64,000 nt of DNA from Rhodanobacter soli (GTDB taxonomy: Bacteria > Pseudomonadota > Gammaproteobacteria > Xanthomonadales > Rhodanobacteraceae): assembly GCF_040548735.1 (NCBI RefSeq), contig NZ_JBEPSD010000001.1:1-64000 (forward strand), given 5' to 3'. Of the stretch, positions 49,218-62,138 are shown piece by piece. Below the pieces are notes generated by a model. That model was not told the DNA's origin. It worked only from the letters and a program-made list of their open reading frames with translations, and ran no database searches. The translations under genes and the position numbers were made by a program. Position 1 is the stretch's first letter. Each line of letters opens with the position of its first letter.

Positions 49218-49244
49218 CTTGCAAGCTGCGCGCGCAGACCTTAT
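49218..49244 (+). promoter_or_regulatory. Sigma-32-like promoter for hrcA
   Basis: CTTGCAA (49218-49224) and CCTTATTT (49237-49244) separated by 12 bases resemble the heat-shock consensus CTTGAAA and CCCCATnT. It lies 33 bases before the hrcA start. Confidence 0.5.
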
Positions 49245-49276
49245 TTCTGTCGGGTCTCAAGGATTGCTACGACAGC

Positions 49277-50347
49277 ATGATCAACCCGCATGGCCACGAC
49301 CTCGACTCACGCGCGCGCAGCCTGTTGCGCACGCTGATCGCCCAGTATCTGGTCGATGGCGAACCGGTGGGCTCGCGCACGCTGTCGCGTTCGTCCGGCC
49401 TGGACGTGAGCCCGGCGACGATCCGCAACATCATGGCCGATCTCGAGGATGCCGGCCTGGTCGCTTCGCCGCACACCTCGGCGGGGCGCGTCCCGACGCC
49501 GCGCGGCCTGCGCCTGTTCGTCGACAGTCTGATCGAGCTGCAACCGCTGCCGCGCGCGGAAATGGCCCGCCTGCAGCGCGAACTGCCGCCGGGGCCGACC
49601 ACCACGCGTGACCTGCTCGGCAATGTCTCCACCCTGCTGTCGGCGATGACCCATTTCGCCGGGGTGGTCACGGTGCCGCGCCAGGCCGATTTTCCGCTGC
49701 GGCATATCGACTTCGTGGCACTGCCGGGTGCGCGGGTGCTGGTGATCCTGGTGTTCAGCGACAACCAGGTGCAGAACCGCATCGTGCAACTGGCCCGGCC
49801 GCTCGACGGCCGGGAGCTGGAACAGGCGGCGAACTACCTGAACAGCCACTTCGCCGGGCTGCGCGTGGACGACATCCGCGCCCACCTGCTGGCCGAGGTA
49901 CGCAAGGCCGGCAGCGAGTTGAACCAGCTGCTGGCCAGCACGGTGGAACTGGCCACCGCCTCGTTCGCGCCATCGGCAAGCGGCCCCAGCGGTCCGGATG
50001 TGCTGGTCAGTGGCCAGACCAACTTGATGGGCTACTCCGAGCTGGCCGACATGCAGCGCCTGCGCGAGTTGTTCGAGGCGTTCCAGCAGAAGAACGAATT
50101 GCTGCAGCTGATGGAGGTTTGCGCCCGGGCGCCGGGCGTGCGCCTGTTCATCGGCGAGGAATCCGGCTTCACCGCCCTCGACGGCTGCAGCGTGGTCACC
50201 GCCAGCTACGGCGCGCAGGGGCGTGTGCTCGGCGCGGTCGGCGTGATCGGCCCGACCCGGATGGCCTACGAGCGGGTGATTCCGGTCGTGCAGGCCACCG
50301 CCGGATTGCTGAGCGACGCCTTGAATCGCGCCGCCACGACCCTATAA
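49277..50347 (+). CDS. hrcA: Heat-inducible transcription repressor HrcA
   Basis: A 356-residue HrcA. The N-terminal winged helix (SRARSLLRTLIAQYLVDGEPVGSRTLSR then SPATIRNIMADLEDAGL, SPHTSAGRVPTPRGLR) is diagnostic. A GAF-like dimer domain follows with a C-terminal GEES and GVIGPTRMAYERVIPVV. It represses chaperone operons through CIRCE elements. I find no CIRCE repeat near this cluster, so its targets (such as groESL) are probably elsewhere, and this cluster seems driven by sigma-32. Confidence 0.95.
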   Translation: MINPHGHDLDSRARSLLRTLIAQYLVDGEPVGSRTLSRSSGLDVSPATIRNIMADLEDAGLVASPHTSAGRVPTPRGLRLFVDSLIELQPLPRAEMARLQRELPPGPTTTRDLLGNVSTLLSAMTHFAGVVTVPRQADFPLRHIDFVALPGARVLVILVFSDNQVQNRIVQLARPLDGRELEQAANYLNSHFAGLRVDDIRAHLLAEVRKAGSELNQLLASTVELATASFAPSASGPSGPDVLVSGQTNLMGYSELADMQRLRELFEAFQQKNELLQLMEVCARAPGVRLFIGEESGFTALDGCSVVTASYGAQGRVLGAVGVIGPTRMAYERVIPVVQATAGLLSDALNRAATTL

Positions 50348-50426
50348 CCGCAGCGGGAGGCGGGGTTTCTCGCAGATTTGGACGGTCGGCATCCGTGCCG
50401 GCCATGAACTTTCGTTTGGAGTGAGC

Positions 50427-50960
50427 ATGCAGAACAACGATCCGCAGTCGCCGGGCGAGGCGCCGACCCAGGGCCAGACCGCCGAATCGACGACCACCGA
50501 ACTGGCCGGCCTGCAGGCGCGTGTGGCCGAGCTGGAAGCAAGCAATGCCGAATTGCGCGAGACGGTGTTGCGTGAACATGCGGAGCTGGAGAACCAGCGC
50601 CGTCGCCTGCATCGCGACCTGGAACAGGCCCGCCGCTTCGCCAACGAGAAACTGCTGAGCGAATTGCTGCCGGTCTACGACGGCCTGGAGAGCGGCCTGG
50701 CAATCGAGGGTGGCGATTTCGCCTCGATGCGCGAAGGCCTCGGCCTGACCCTGAAGGCGCTGCTGAAGGTGGCCGAGAACCATGGCATGGCGCAGGTCGA
50801 CCCGCTGGGCCAGCCACTCGATCCGGAACGTCATCATGCGGTGAGCATGGTCGAGGCGCCGGGTCAGGCGCCCGGCACCGTCGTCAACGTGCTACAGAAA
50901 GGTTATGTGCTGAACGATCGCCTGCTGCGTCCCGCGCTGGTCGCGGTGGCAAAGGAATGA
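50427..50960 (+). CDS. grpE: Nucleotide exchange factor GrpE
   Basis: A 177-residue GrpE with a disordered start, a long dimerising coiled coil (about 26-90, LAGLQARVAELEASNAELRE) and the C-terminal beta domain ending GYVLNDRLLRPALVAVAK, the family signature. It releases ADP from DnaK. GGAG is 5 bases before ATG 50427. It sits between hrcA and dnaK. Confidence 0.95.
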   Translation: MQNNDPQSPGEAPTQGQTAESTTTELAGLQARVAELEASNAELRETVLREHAELENQRRRLHRDLEQARRFANEKLLSELLPVYDGLESGLAIEGGDFASMREGLGLTLKALLKVAENHGMAQVDPLGQPLDPERHHAVSMVEAPGQAPGTVVNVLQKGYVLNDRLLRPALVAVAKE

Positions 50961-51032
50961 ACGTCGCCGCTGGCGCCCACCTGAACGGCGCGGCGGCGAA
51001 CACCACGAAATCGCATCCGGGGCCTTGTTGGC

Positions 51033-51060
51033 ATTGAATCGCCAAGGCAGACCCCCATCT
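51033..51060 (+). promoter_or_regulatory. Sigma-32 promoter for dnaK
   Basis: ATTGAAT (51033-51039) and CCCCATCT (51053-51060), 13 bases apart, closely match the sigma-32 boxes. The distance to the dnaK ATG is 50 bases. This gives dnaK its own heat-shock start inside the hrcA-grpE-dnaK cluster. Confidence 0.7.
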
Positions 51061-51110
51061 GAAAACCAGCGCGGCCGCGGGGGCCGCAAGTAGATTTGGA
51101 GAGCATACGC

Positions 51111-53030
<1,920 letters not shown>

Positions 53031-53062
53031 TTGGCTACCGTTGTCGGCACGGCCGATGAACC

Positions 53063-53092
53063 AGCCCGTGCCGGCAACCCCCGGCACGGGCT
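53063..53092 (+). terminator. Strong hairpin between dnaK and dnaJ
   Basis: AGCCCGTGCCGG (53063-53074) and its exact complement (53081-53092) with a 6-base loop. The tail GTCTGTTG has few T, so it may only partly terminate or may protect the dnaK message, lowering DnaJ relative to DnaK. Confidence 0.65.
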
Positions 53093-53162
53093 GTCTGTTG
53101 AGCGGAATACGGAACCGTCGACTTCTCCGGCCAGGGCAGCGACAAGCAGTGTGGATGCATGA

Positions 53163-54290
53163 ATGAGCAAGCGTGATTACTACGAGGTGCTGGGCGTCGA
53201 GCGCAGCGTCAGCGAAGCCGAACTGAAGAAATCCTTCCGCCGGCTGGCGATGAAATACCATCCGGACCGCTGCCCGGACGATCCCACGGCACAGGACAAG
53301 TTCAAGGAGGCCAAGGAGGCCTACGAGGTACTGTCTGATGCCTCGAAGCGCGCGATGTACGACCAGCACGGCCATGCCGCTTTCGAGAACGGGATGGGCG
53401 GCCGCGGCGGCGCCGGTTTCGGCGATGTCGGCGACATCTTCGGTGACATTTTCGGCGACATCTTCGGCCGCAGCGGCAGCGGGCGCGGCCGTCCGCGGCG
53501 CGGCGCCGACCTGCGCTACATCATGGAACTGGACCTGGAGGAGGCCGTGTTCGGCGTCAGCCGGCAGATCGAGGTGCCGACCCAAGTCAACTGCCACCAC
53601 TGCAACGGCAGCGGTTCGGAGGACGGCAAGGTCAGCAAGTGCAAAACCTGCAATGGCCACGGCCAGGTGCGCATGCAGAACGGCATCTTCTCGATCCAGC
53701 AGTCCTGCCCGCACTGCGGCGGCAGCGGCCAGGCGATCGAGAAGCCGTGCAGGAAATGCCACGGTGAAGGCCGCCTCGAGGAAACCCGCACGCTGTCGGT
53801 GCAGATCCCCGAGGGCGTCGACAACGGCGACCGCATCCGCCTGACCGGGCAGGGCGAAGCGGCCCCGGCCGGAGCGCCGGCCGGCGACCTGTATGTGGAA
53901 GTACACGTGCGCGAACACGCCATCTTCCAGCGCGACGGCAATGACCTGTATTGCGAGCTGCCGATCCGCTTCTCGCAGGCGGCGCTGGGCGCCGAACTGC
54001 CGGTGCCGACGCTGGAAGGCGAAGTGCCGGTCAGCATTCCGCCGGAGACACAGACCGGCACCCAGTTCCGCCTGCGCGGCCGCGGCGTCAAGTCCGTGCG
54101 CAGCAGTCGCCATGGCGACCTGATCTGCCGCGTGGTGGTGGAGACGCCGGTGCGATTGACCAAGCAGCAGCGTGAGTTGCTGGAATCGCTGGAGGCCACC
54201 TTCGACAGCAGCGACGCGGGCAAGCACACACCGCGCGCGAAGGGTTGGGTCGACGGCGTGAAGAAATTCTGGTCGAAAGTCACCGCGTAA
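53163..54290 (+). CDS. dnaJ: Chaperone protein DnaJ (Hsp40)
   Basis: A 375-residue type I DnaJ. The J domain has HPD at 33-35, then a Gly/Phe region (about 75-105) with repeated FGDI. Four CxxCxGxG zinc repeats follow ([32 protein letters not shown]), then the C-terminal substrate domains. It delivers clients to DnaK and stimulates its ATPase. dapB follows after 52 bases. Confidence 0.97.
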   Translation: MSKRDYYEVLGVERSVSEAELKKSFRRLAMKYHPDRCPDDPTAQDKFKEAKEAYEVLSDASKRAMYDQHGHAAFENGMGGRGGAGFGDVGDIFGDIFGDIFGRSGSGRGRPRRGADLRYIMELDLEEAVFGVSRQIEVPTQVNCHHCNGSGSEDGKVSKCKTCNGHGQVRMQNGIFSIQQSCPHCGGSGQAIEKPCRKCHGEGRLEETRTLSVQIPEGVDNGDRIRLTGQGEAAPAGAPAGDLYVEVHVREHAIFQRDGNDLYCELPIRFSQAALGAELPVPTLEGEVPVSIPPETQTGTQFRLRGRGVKSVRSSRHGDLICRVVVETPVRLTKQQRELLESLEATFDSSDAGKHTPRAKGWVDGVKKFWSKVTA

Positions 54291-54342
54291 GCCTCATCGC
54301 CCCCGCTAGCATGTACGGATCGACCACTGGAGTGCGCTGCCG

Positions 54343-55143
54343 ATGACCCGTCCCCTCCGCCTCGCCCTCAGTGGCGCCTCCGGCCGCATGGGCCACGCGC
54401 TGCTGAGCCTGCTCGGCGATGACGCCCGCTTCGAACTGGTGCATGCGGTGGTGGCGCCGGGGTCGATCCACGATGGCCAGCCGGTATCTCCCGCTGCGGC
54501 GGGTTCCCTGCGGTATGCGCACGACTGGACGCTGGCGCCGCCGATCGACGTCATCGTCGACTTCAGCAGCCCGGCCGCTCTGGCGCTGGCGCTCGATCAT
54601 TGCCTGGCGCACGGCACGGCCCTGGTCAGCGGCACCACCGGTATGGACGCCACACTGGAGGCGCGACTGGCCGATGCCGGTCAGCGCATCGCGATCCTGC
54701 GCGCCGCCAACTTCAGCCTGGGCGTGGCGGTGCTGGCGCGCCTGCTGCGCGAGGCGGCGGCAGCGCTGCCGGACTGGGATCTGGAAATCGTCGAGGCGCA
54801 TCACGGCCGCAAGCAGGACGCGCCGTCCGGTACCGCGCTGGCGCTTGGCCAGGCGGCGGCGGCGGCACGCGACACCACGCTGGAAGCAGCAGCGGTCTAC
54901 GGCCGCGAAGGCCGCACCGGCGAACGGATCGAAGGCAGCATCGGCTTTGCCGTGGTACGCGGTGGCGACATCGTGGGCGAGCACACCGCCATGCTGATCG
55001 GACAGGGCGAACGGGTGGAACTCGCACATCGCGCCACCGACCGCTCGATCTTTGCGCGTGGCGCCCTGCACGCGGCGCATTGGCTGGCGGGTCGTGCGCC
55101 GGGCCAGTGGCAGTTGGACGACGTGATCGCCACGCTGCGCTGA
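54343..55143 (+). CDS. dapB: 4-hydroxy-tetrahydrodipicolinate reductase
   Basis: A 266-residue DapB. The cofactor loop is GASGRMG, with VDFSSP and GTTG in the Rossmann half and the catalytic signature EAHHGRKQDAPSGTA. It reduces the dapA product toward diaminopimelate and lysine. The order dnaJ-dapB-carA-carB-greA is conserved in gammaproteobacteria; here one oxygenase gene is inserted before carA. Confidence 0.96.
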   Translation: MTRPLRLALSGASGRMGHALLSLLGDDARFELVHAVVAPGSIHDGQPVSPAAAGSLRYAHDWTLAPPIDVIVDFSSPAALALALDHCLAHGTALVSGTTGMDATLEARLADAGQRIAILRAANFSLGVAVLARLLREAAAALPDWDLEIVEAHHGRKQDAPSGTALALGQAAAAARDTTLEAAAVYGREGRTGERIEGSIGFAVVRGGDIVGEHTAMLIGQGERVELAHRATDRSIFARGALHAAHWLAGRAPGQWQLDDVIATLR

Positions 55144-55200
55144 TCCGCCTGCGCCAGGGCTGGCGCAATCATGGCGAACCCGGTGGGCGAACGGTCGGAT

Positions 55201-55896
55201 TCAGTCGCGGTGCGAGGCGTTGCGATCGCGGCCTGCACCCAATCGGGTATCGAGGCGGCCAAACAATTTCTTGAACGTGCGCGAGAAGTTTCCACGTTTC
55301 GTCTTGCGCAGTTTCTCTTCCTCGCTGATCAGCCAGGCAACCTGGATCACCCGCCGCTCACCCTCGTAGGGCAGATGGCCGTGGAAGGAGTTCTCGCAGC
55401 GCTTGAATACGGCGAACTCGCCGTAGAGCGGCGCCAGTTCCGGGGCCGCGATGCTGTCGATGTCGTCGATCTTGTGCAGGAAACGCAGGCAGCCGTCGCT
55501 GGTGTCCGGCCACTGCGCATTCAGGTAGATCAGCGCGGTGGCCACCTTGGACTTGCTGTCGGTATGGATGGTGCCGTGGCGCTTGTTGAGCAGGCGGCAC
55601 AGGGTCACCAGGGTCGGGTACTGGCCGAGATTGTCTATGCCCAGCCGCTGGCCGATCGCGCTGGCAAAGGCCGGCGAAGTCATGTTCTCGATCAGCGCAT
55701 TGACGCTCGGGCCGCAGTCGGCCGGGTCGTAGGGAAAGAAGCCGGCGCTGGCGTAGCACGGGAAGTCACGATCCAGGTCGCCACGCACTTCATCCGGCAA
55801 CTGGCCATGCGCGACCATGAATGGAAAGGGCTGCTGCTGCACCGTGGTATCCGGGCGATCGAGACGGGCGGGATCGAGCAGGACAACAGCACTCAT
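55201..55896 (-). CDS. Fe(II)/2OG oxygenase (prolyl 4-hydroxylase-like)
   Basis: A 231-residue 2OG-Fe(II) oxygenase. Ligands are His111-x-Asp113 (GTIHTDSKSK) and His172 (NSFHGHLPYEG), with Arg181 or Arg182 to bind 2-oxoglutarate (ERRVIQVAWL). The C-terminal tail is basic (EEEKLRKTKRGNFSRTFKKLFGR). This small family is often found with surface polysaccharide or peptide modification, but its substrate is unknown. It is antisense within the otherwise conserved dapB-carA interval. I start at ATG 55896. Confidence 0.82.
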   Translation of the reverse strand: MSAVVLLDPARLDRPDTTVQQQPFPFMVAHGQLPDEVRGDLDRDFPCYASAGFFPYDPADCGPSVNALIENMTSPAFASAIGQRLGIDNLGQYPTLVTLCRLLNKRHGTIHTDSKSKVATALIYLNAQWPDTSDGCLRFLHKIDDIDSIAAPELAPLYGEFAVFKRCENSFHGHLPYEGERRVIQVAWLISEEEKLRKTKRGNFSRTFKKLFGRLDTRLGAGRDRNASHRD

Positions 55897-56109
55897 GGGG
55901 CATCGGACTCCGGCAAAATGTGGCCTAGTGTAGCGCCGACCGATCGGCGGAGATGGACGAATAATCGCAAGATTCACGCACCGTAAGGTGGACAGAAACG
56001 GCATCGCCGCTTATCATTTCCACCCGCCCAGATCCTTTCCCTTCCAAGCTCCACAAGCCAGCAATCGTGCGGCTTGCGGACTTTGCTGCATCCAAAAGGC
56101 GGTTACTGT

Positions 56110-57246
56110 ATGCCTATTCCTGCCCTGCTGGCCCTCGAAGACGGCAGCGTGTTCCATGGTCACGCTGTCGGCGCCATTGGCGAAACCGTTGGCGAAGTGG
56201 TTTTCAACACCGCCATGACGGGTTACCAGGAGATCCTCACCGATCCTTCCTACTCGCGCCAGATCGTCACGCTGACCTATCCGCATATCGGCAACACCGG
56301 CATCAACGCCGAGGATGTCGAATCCACCGCCGTGCATGCTGCCGGCCTGATCGTGCGTGACGTGCCGCGCCGGGCCAGCAGTTGGCGCAGCACCGAAAGC
56401 CTGCCGGATTACCTGAAGCGCCACGGCACCGTGGCGATCGCCGGCATCGACACCCGCCGACTGACCCGCATCCTGCGCGACAAGGGCGCGCTGGCCGGCT
56501 GCATCATGGCCGGCGAGCAGGTCGATGCCGAGGCCGCGCTGGCCAAGGCGCGCGCGTTCCCCGGCCTGAACGGGATGGATCTGGCCAAGGTGGTCAGCAC
56601 CGTCAAGCCGTATGTGTGGAACCAGGGCGTGTACGACCTCGACCGCACCGCGTTCAATCAGCCAACAGCACGTTTCAAGGTGGTCGCCTACGACTTCGGC
56701 ACCAAGCTCAACATCCTGCGCCTGCTGGCCGAGCAGGGCTGCGAGGTCACCGTGGTGCCGGCGCAGACGCCTGCCGACGAAGTGCTGGCGATGCAGCCCG
56801 ACGGCGTATTCCTGTCCAACGGCCCTGGCGATCCGGCGGCCTGCGATTACGCGATCGCGGCGACCGGGCAATTCCTCGACGCGAAGATCCCGCTGTTCGG
56901 CATCTGCCTCGGCCATCAGCTGATGGGCCTGGCGCTGGGCGGCAAGACGCTGAAGATGAAGTTCGGCCACCACGGGGCAAATCATCCGGTCAAGGACCTG
57001 GACGACGGCCGCGTGCTGATCACCTCGCAGAACCATGGCTTCGCGGTGGATCCGGCCACCTTGCCGGCGAACGTGCGGGTCACGCATACCTCGCTGTTCG
57101 ACGGGTCGCTGCAGGGTTTCGCGCTGACCGACCGCCCGGCGTTCTGCTTCCAGGGCCATCCCGAAGCGAGCCCCGGCCCGCTCGACATCGGTTATCTGTT
57201 CAAACGTTTCGCCGTACTGATGCAGGAGGCCCGCACGCATGCCTAA
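56110..57246 (+). CDS. carA: Carbamoyl-phosphate synthase, small subunit
   Basis: A 378-residue CarA. The N-terminal domain ([32 protein letters not shown]) is followed by a class I glutamine amidotransferase with Cys in [15 protein letters not shown] and His/Glu in [12 protein letters not shown]. It supplies ammonia to CarB for arginine and pyrimidine synthesis. I choose ATG 56110 ([12 protein letters not shown]) rather than 56074. The end overlaps carB by 8 bases. Confidence 0.97.
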   Translation: MPIPALLALEDGSVFHGHAVGAIGETVGEVVFNTAMTGYQEILTDPSYSRQIVTLTYPHIGNTGINAEDVESTAVHAAGLIVRDVPRRASSWRSTESLPDYLKRHGTVAIAGIDTRRLTRILRDKGALAGCIMAGEQVDAEAALAKARAFPGLNGMDLAKVVSTVKPYVWNQGVYDLDRTAFNQPTARFKVVAYDFGTKLNILRLLAEQGCEVTVVPAQTPADEVLAMQPDGVFLSNGPGDPAACDYAIAATGQFLDAKIPLFGICLGHQLMGLALGGKTLKMKFGHHGANHPVKDLDDGRVLITSQNHGFAVDPATLPANVRVTHTSLFDGSLQGFALTDRPAFCFQGHPEASPGPLDIGYLFKRFAVLMQEARTHA

Positions 57247-60200
57247 GCGTACCGATATCAAGAGCATCCTCATCATTGGCGCCGGCCCGATCGTGATCGG
57301 CCAGGCCTGCGAGTTCGACTACTCCGGCGCGCAGGCATGCAAGGCGCTGAAGGAAGAGGGCTTCCGGGTGATCCTGGTGAACTCCAACCCCGCCACGATC
57401 ATGACTGACCCGGACACCGCCGACGCGGTGTACATCGAGCCGATCAACTGGCAGACGGTGGAACGCATCATCGCCAAGGAACGCCCGGATGCGGTGCTGC
57501 CCACGATGGGCGGCCAGACCGGCCTCAACTGTGCTCTGGACCTTGCCGACAACGGCGTGCTGGAGAAGTACAACGTCGAGCTGATCGGCGCCAAGCGTGA
57601 AGCCATCCGCATGGCCGAGGACCGCGAGCTGTTCCGCGTGGCGATGGGCGAGATCGGGCTGGAATGCCCGAAGGCCGAGGTCGTGCGCACGTTCGAGCAG
57701 GCGCTGCTGACCCAGGCCAAGGTCGGCTATCCGACCGTCATCCGCCCCAGCTTCACCCTCGGCGGCTCCGGCGGCGGCATCGCCTACAACCGCGAGGAGT
57801 TCGAGGAGATCGTCAAGCGCGGCCTGGAACTGTCGCCAGTGGGCGAGGTGCTGGTCGAGGAATCCGTGCTCGGCTGGAAGGAGTTCGAAATGGAGGTGGT
57901 CCGCGACACCGCGGACAACTGCATCATCGTGTGCTCGATCGAGAACCTCGACCCGATGGGCGTGCACACCGGCGACTCGATCACGGTGGCGCCGGCGCAG
58001 ACGCTCACCGACAAGGAATACCAGCGCCTGCGCGACGCCTCGATCGCGGTGCTGCGCAAGATCGGCGTGGACACCGGCGGCTCCAACGTGCAGTTCGGCA
58101 TCAATGCCGAGAATGGCCGTGTGGTGGTCATCGAGATGAATCCGCGCGTGTCGCGCTCGTCCGCACTGGCGTCGAAGGCCACCGGTTTCCCGATCGCCAA
58201 GATCGCTGCCAAGCTGGCGGTCGGCTACACGCTGGATGAACTCAAGAACGACATCACCGGCGGACTCACGCCGGCGTCGTTCGAGCCGTCGATCGACTAC
58301 GTGGTCACCAAGATCCCGCGTTTCGCGTTCGAGAAATTCCCGGCCGCCGATGCCCGTCTCACCACCCAGATGAAGTCCGTCGGCGAGGTGATGGCGATTG
58401 GCCGCACCTTCCACGAATCGCTGCAGAAGGCGCTGCGTGGTCTGGAGATCGGCAAGACCGGTCTCAACCCGACCGGGCTGGACATCAGCACCGAGGACGG
58501 CCTGGCCGTGCTCAAGCGCGAGCTGCGCGAACCACGCCCCGACCGCGTATTTCACCTGGCGGACGCGTTCCGCGCCGGCCTGTCGCTGGAGGAAGTGTTC
58601 AACCTCAGCCGTGTCGACCCCTGGTTCCTCGCCGCGTTCGAGGACATCGTGCTGACCGAGGCGGACGTGGTAGCGCAGGGCATCACCGCGCTCGACGAAC
58701 CGCGCGTGCGCGAACTCAAGCGGCTCGGCTTTGCCGATGCTCGCCTGGCCGAACTGCTCAACACCGACGAAGCCTCGTTGCGCCATCTGCGCCATACGCT
58801 GGGCGTGCGCCCGGTGTACAAGCGGGTGGATTCCTGTGCGGCCGAATTCGCCACCAGCACCGCCTACATGTATTCGACCTACGAGGAAGAGTGCGAGGCG
58901 AACCCGACCAGTCGCGACAAGATCATCGTGCTCGGCGGCGGCCCGAACCGGATCGGGCAGGGCATCGAGTTCGACTATTGCTGCGTGCATGCGTCGCTGG
59001 CGCTGCGCGAGGATGGCTACGAAACCATCATGGTCAACTGCAACCCGGAAACGGTGTCGACCGACTACGACACTTCCGACCGCTTGTACTTCGAGCCGCT
59101 GACGCTGGAGGACGTGCTGGAAATCGTCCACGTGGAAAAGCCGAAGGGCGTGATCGTGCAGTACGGCGGGCAGACTCCGCTGAAGCTCGCCCGCGCGCTG
59201 GAAGCGGCTGGCGTGCCGATCATCGGCACCAGCCCCGACTCGATCGATCTGGCCGAGGACCGCGAGCGCTTCCAGCAGATGATCGAGAAGATCGGCCTGA
59301 AGCAGCCGCCGAACCGCACCGCGCGCAATGCCGACGAGGCGCTGGCGCTGGCCCGCGAGATCGGCTACCCGCTGGTGGTGCGGCCGAGCTACGTGCTTGG
59401 CGGTCGCGCGATGGAAGTGGTGCATGACGACGCCGACCTGTCGCGCTACATCCGCGATGCGGTGAAGGTGTCGAACGATTCGCCGGTGCTGCTGGATCGC
59501 TTCCTCGACCACGCGGTCGAAGTCGACGTGGACGTGATCGCCGACGCCGAGGGCACCGTGCTTATCGGCGGTATCATGGAACACATCGAGGAGGCCGGCG
59601 TGCATTCGGGCGATTCGTCCTGCTCGCTGCCGCCGTATTCGCTGAGCGCGGACATCCAGGACGAAATGCGCCGCCAGGTCAGCGCGATGGCCAAGGAACT
59701 GAAGGTGATCGGCCTGATGAACACCCAGTTCGCGATCCAGGGCGACACGGTATTCATCCTGGAAGTGAACCCGCGTGCCTCGCGCACGGTGCCGTTCGTG
59801 TCCAAGGCTACCGGCGTGCCGCTGGCCAAGATCGCTGCGCGCGTGATGGCCGGCCGTTCGCTGGCCAGCCTGAACGCGACGCGCGAGGTGATCCCGGCCT
59901 ACTACTCGGTGAAGGAGGCGATCTTCCCGTTCCTGAAATTCCAGAACGTCGACCCGATCCTTGGACCCGAGATGCGCTCGACCGGTGAAGTGATGGGCGT
60001 AGGCCGCAGTTTCGGCGCGGCCTTCGCGCGTGGCCACGAAGCGGCCGGCATCAAGGCGCCGATGGTCGGCAAGGCATTCCTGTCGGTACGCGATGGCGAC
60101 AAGGAGCGCCTGTTGCCGGTGGCGAGGGAAATCATTGCGCGTGGTTTCAACGTGGTGGCGACCTCCGGTACCGCCAGCTACCTGGCCGAGCACGGCGTGG

Positions 60201-60466
60201 TGTGCGAGCGGATCAACAAGGTGCTCGAAGGCCGCCCGCACATCGTCGATCTGATCAAGAACGGCGAGATCGTCTACATCGTCAACACCACCGAGGGCAA
60301 GCAGGCGATCGCCGATTCGTTCTCGATCCGGCGCGAGGCACTGCAGCATCGCGTCACGTATTCCACTACCGTGGCAGGCGCCCGTGCGCTCGTGCATTCG
60401 CTGGATTTCCACAGCGATGGCGAGGTGCACAGCCTGCAGGAACTGCACAAGGAGCTCATCGCATGA
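57239..60466 (+). CDS. carB: Carbamoyl-phosphate synthase, large subunit
   Basis: A 1075-residue CarB with two homologous ATP-grasp halves: [20 protein letters not shown] in the first, [20 protein letters not shown] in the second. The oligomerisation region lies between, and a C-terminal MGS-like allosteric domain (from about 935, [19 protein letters not shown]) responds to UMP and ornithine. It makes carbamoyl phosphate from bicarbonate, ATP and ammonia channelled from CarA. Confidence 0.98.
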   Translation: MPKRTDIKSILIIGAGPIVIGQACEFDYSGAQACKALKEEGFRVILVNSNPATIMTDPDTADAVYIEPINWQTVERIIAKERPDAVLPTMGGQTGLNCALDLADNGVLEKYNVELIGAKREAIRMAEDRELFRVAMGEIGLECPKAEVVRTFEQALLTQAKVGYPTVIRPSFTLGGSGGGIAYNREEFEEIVKRGLELSPVGEVLVEESVLGWKEFEMEVVRDTADNCIIVCSIENLDPMGVHTGDSITVAPAQTLTDKEYQRLRDASIAVLRKIGVDTGGSNVQFGINAENGRVVVIEMNPRVSRSSALASKATGFPIAKIAAKLAVGYTLDELKNDITGGLTPASFEPSIDYVVTKIPRFAFEKFPAADARLTTQMKSVGEVMAIGRTFHESLQKALRGLEIGKTGLNPTGLDISTEDGLAVLKRELREPRPDRVFHLADAFRAGLSLEEVFNLSRVDPWFLAAFEDIVLTEADVVAQGITALDEPRVRELKRLGFADARLAELLNTDEASLRHLRHTLGVRPVYKRVDSCAAEFATSTAYMYSTYEEECEANPTSRDKIIVLGGGPNRIGQGIEFDYCCVHASLALREDGYETIMVNCNPETVSTDYDTSDRLYFEPLTLEDVLEIVHVEKPKGVIVQYGGQTPLKLARALEAAGVPIIGTSPDSIDLAEDRERFQQMIEKIGLKQPPNRTARNADEALALAREIGYPLVVRPSYVLGGRAMEVVHDDADLSRYIRDAVKVSNDSPVLLDRFLDHAVEVDVDVIADAEGTVLIGGIMEHIEEAGVHSGDSSCSLPPYSLSADIQDEMRRQVSAMAKELKVIGLMNTQFAIQGDTVFILEVNPRASRTVPFVSKATGVPLAKIAARVMAGRSLASLNATREVIPAYYSVKEAIFPFLKFQNVDPILGPEMRSTGEVMGVGRSFGAAFARGHEAAGIKAPMVGKAFLSVRDGDKERLLPVAREIIARGFNVVATSGTASYLAEHGVVCERINKVLEGRPHIVDLIKNGEIVYIVNTTEGKQAIADSFSIRREALQHRVTYSTTVAGARALVHSLDFHSDGEVHSLQELHKELIA

Positions 60467-60939
60467 GTCGCCCTCCCATCACCAAGACCGGCGCCGAGCG
60501 CTTGCGCGCGGAACTGGAACGGCTGAAGTCCATCGACCGCCCGCGCATCATCGCGGCGATTGCCGAGGCGCGTGCACACGGTGACCTCAAGGAGAACGCG
60601 GAATACCACGCCGCGCGCGAACTGCAGAGTTTCACCGAGGGCCGCATCGCCCAACTGGAGGCCCTGCTGTCCACCGCCGAGGTGATCGATGTCGCTCAGT
60701 TGAAGCCGGGCAATCGCGTGGTGTTCGGCGCCACCGTGGACCTGGAGGACGAGGACTCCGGCGTGGCGGTGACCTATCAGATCGTCGGCGACCTGGAAGC
60801 GGACATCAAGCAGCGATTGATCGCGGTGTCCTCGCCGATCGCCCGTGCACTGATCGGCAAGAGTGCCGGCGACAGCTTCGAGTTCACCGCGCCGAACGGC
60901 GTCAAGCACTACGAAATCATCGACGTCCGTTACGCATGA
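60463..60939 (+). CDS. greA: Transcription elongation factor GreA
   Basis: A 158-residue GreA with the N-terminal coiled coil ([39 protein letters not shown] with acidic tip) and C-terminal FKBP-like domain ([23 protein letters not shown]). It rescues backtracked RNA polymerase. The start overlaps the carB stop (ATGA). Confidence 0.97.
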   Translation: MSRPPITKTGAERLRAELERLKSIDRPRIIAAIAEARAHGDLKENAEYHAARELQSFTEGRIAQLEALLSTAEVIDVAQLKPGNRVVFGATVDLEDEDSGVAVTYQIVGDLEADIKQRLIAVSSPIARALIGKSAGDSFEFTAPNGVKHYEIIDVRYA

Positions 60940-60991
60940 CGGTGGTCGAGGGCTCCGCGGCATCGTCGTCGGAGCCTTGATGGACGCCCAC

Positions 60992-61016
60992 AAAAAAGGC
61001 CGCTCGCGCGGCCTTT
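60992..61016. terminator. Terminator between greA and rpmJ
   Basis: Stem AAAGGCCGC (60995-61003) and GCGGCCTTT (61008-61016), loop TCGC, with further A residues on the left. Suited to termination from both strands, as greA and rpmJ converge. Confidence 0.85.
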
Positions 61017-61039
61017 CTCATGGCATCGGCAGGCTGGAT

Positions 61040-61165
61040 TCAGCGCTGGCGAGCCTTGAAACGGGGGTTGCTCTTGCAGATCACGAACACCTTGCCGCGA
61101 CGGCGCACAATCTTGCAGTCGCGATGCCGCGCCTTGGCGGACTTCAAAGAGTTAAGCACCTTCAC
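61040..61165 (-). CDS. rpmJ: 50S ribosomal protein L36, YkgO type
   Basis: A 41-residue protein, [20 protein letters not shown] then [21 protein letters not shown], starting from GTG at 61163-61165. It keeps only two of the residues of the zinc ribbon in canonical 38-residue L36, so it is the C-minus (YkgO) form that can function without zinc. In xanthomonads this form is often the only L36 gene, as far as I recall. It is too short for usual ORF cut-offs. Confidence 0.92.
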   Translation of the reverse strand: MKVLNSLKSAKARHRDCKIVRRRGKVFVICKSNPRFKARQR

Positions 61166-61226
61166 GGCCAGCTCCTGACACTAAACGAAAATGTAAGCAC
61201 GCAAGTGTAACGGCCCCAATGACTTA

Positions 61227-62138
61227 TCACAAGCCCGGTGCGACGGCCGTTTCCGCCACCGTGGCCAGGAATTGCTGCAGGGCCGGGGAGTGGTCGTCGG
61301 CCCGACACGCCACGGCCAGCAGCAGGTAGGCGTCGGGATCTTCCAGCGGCACGTAGCAGACCCCGGCCAGGCGCACGGTACGCATGCTGGCCGGCACCAG
61401 GGCCAACCCCAAGCCGGCGGCAACCAGGGCGAGCAAGCCGTTGATCTGTTGTGCGTGCTGGGTGATCGATGGCTGGAAGCCGGCCCGCGTCGCCAGTTTC
61501 ACTAGCCGGTCGTACAGTGTGGAAGCCAGTTCGCGCGGTTGCGACACGAAGGCATCGCCGGCCACCTCGGCCAGGCGCAGGCTGTCGCGGCTGGCCATGG
61601 GATGGCCGGCGGGCAGGGCGAGCAGCAAGGGCTCGCGGTCGATCATGCTCAGCCGCAGGCCGCGCGCGTCCTGTGCATGCGCTGGCTCATCGCGAACAAA
61701 ACCGACGTCGATCTGGCCGGCGAGCAGGGCGGCGAACTGCGGCTCGGTATACATCTCGCTGAGTTGCAGGCGCACGTTGGGCGCGATCTGGCCAAAACGC
61801 AGCAGGGCCTGCGGCATGGCCGGATGGAACGAGACCGACACGGTATAGGCCAGCCGCAACTGGCCGCTGTAACCTGCCGCCGCCGCCACCACCTGACTGC
61901 GTGCTTCGTCGACCTTGGCCAGGATCTGCCGGGCCTGCTCCAGGAAAATCCGGCCCGGCTCGGTCAGCGCCACGCTGCGCTTGGTGCGCTCCAGCAGGCG
62001 CACCCCCAGGTCCTGCTCCAGTGACTGGATCTGCTGCGATAGCGGCGGCTGGGAAAGGTGCAGGCGCAGCGCCGCCCGGGTGAAGCTGAGCTCCTCGGCG
62101 ACGGCAACGAAATAGCGCAACTGGCGAAGATCAAACAT
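61227..62138 (-). CDS. LysR-family transcriptional regulator
   Basis: A 303-residue LTTR. The N-terminal helix-turn-helix is MFDLRQLRYFVAVAEELSFT ... LSQPPLSQQIQSLEQDLGVRL. The periplasmic-binding-protein-like effector domain begins at about residue 90. The sequence resembles the BenM/CatR-like branch. It lies downstream of the dienoyl-CoA reductase on the same strand, so the target is not obvious. An AT-rich stretch directly upstream (62139-62200) should hold its promoter. Confidence 0.9.
   Translation of the reverse strand: MFDLRQLRYFVAVAEELSFTRAALRLHLSQPPLSQQIQSLEQDLGVRLLERTKRSVALTEPGRIFLEQARQILAKVDEARSQVVAAAAGYSGQLRLAYTVSVSFHPAMPQALLRFGQIAPNVRLQLSEMYTEPQFAALLAGQIDVGFVRDEPAHAQDARGLRLSMIDREPLLLALPAGHPMASRDSLRLAEVAGDAFVSQPRELASTLYDRLVKLATRAGFQPSITQHAQQINGLLALVAAGLGLALVPASMRTVRLAGVCYVPLEDPDAYLLLAVACRADDHSPALQQFLATVAETAVAPGL

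Noticed and set aside
49154-49276. CIRCE operator upstream of hrcA
   Set aside because: No TTAGCACTC-N9-GAGTGCTAA-like repeat is present; sigma-32-like boxes are seen instead.
57200-60448. 1082-residue minus-strand frame opposite carB
   Set aside because: Shadow of carB with His/Arg/Val-biased sequence and no motif.
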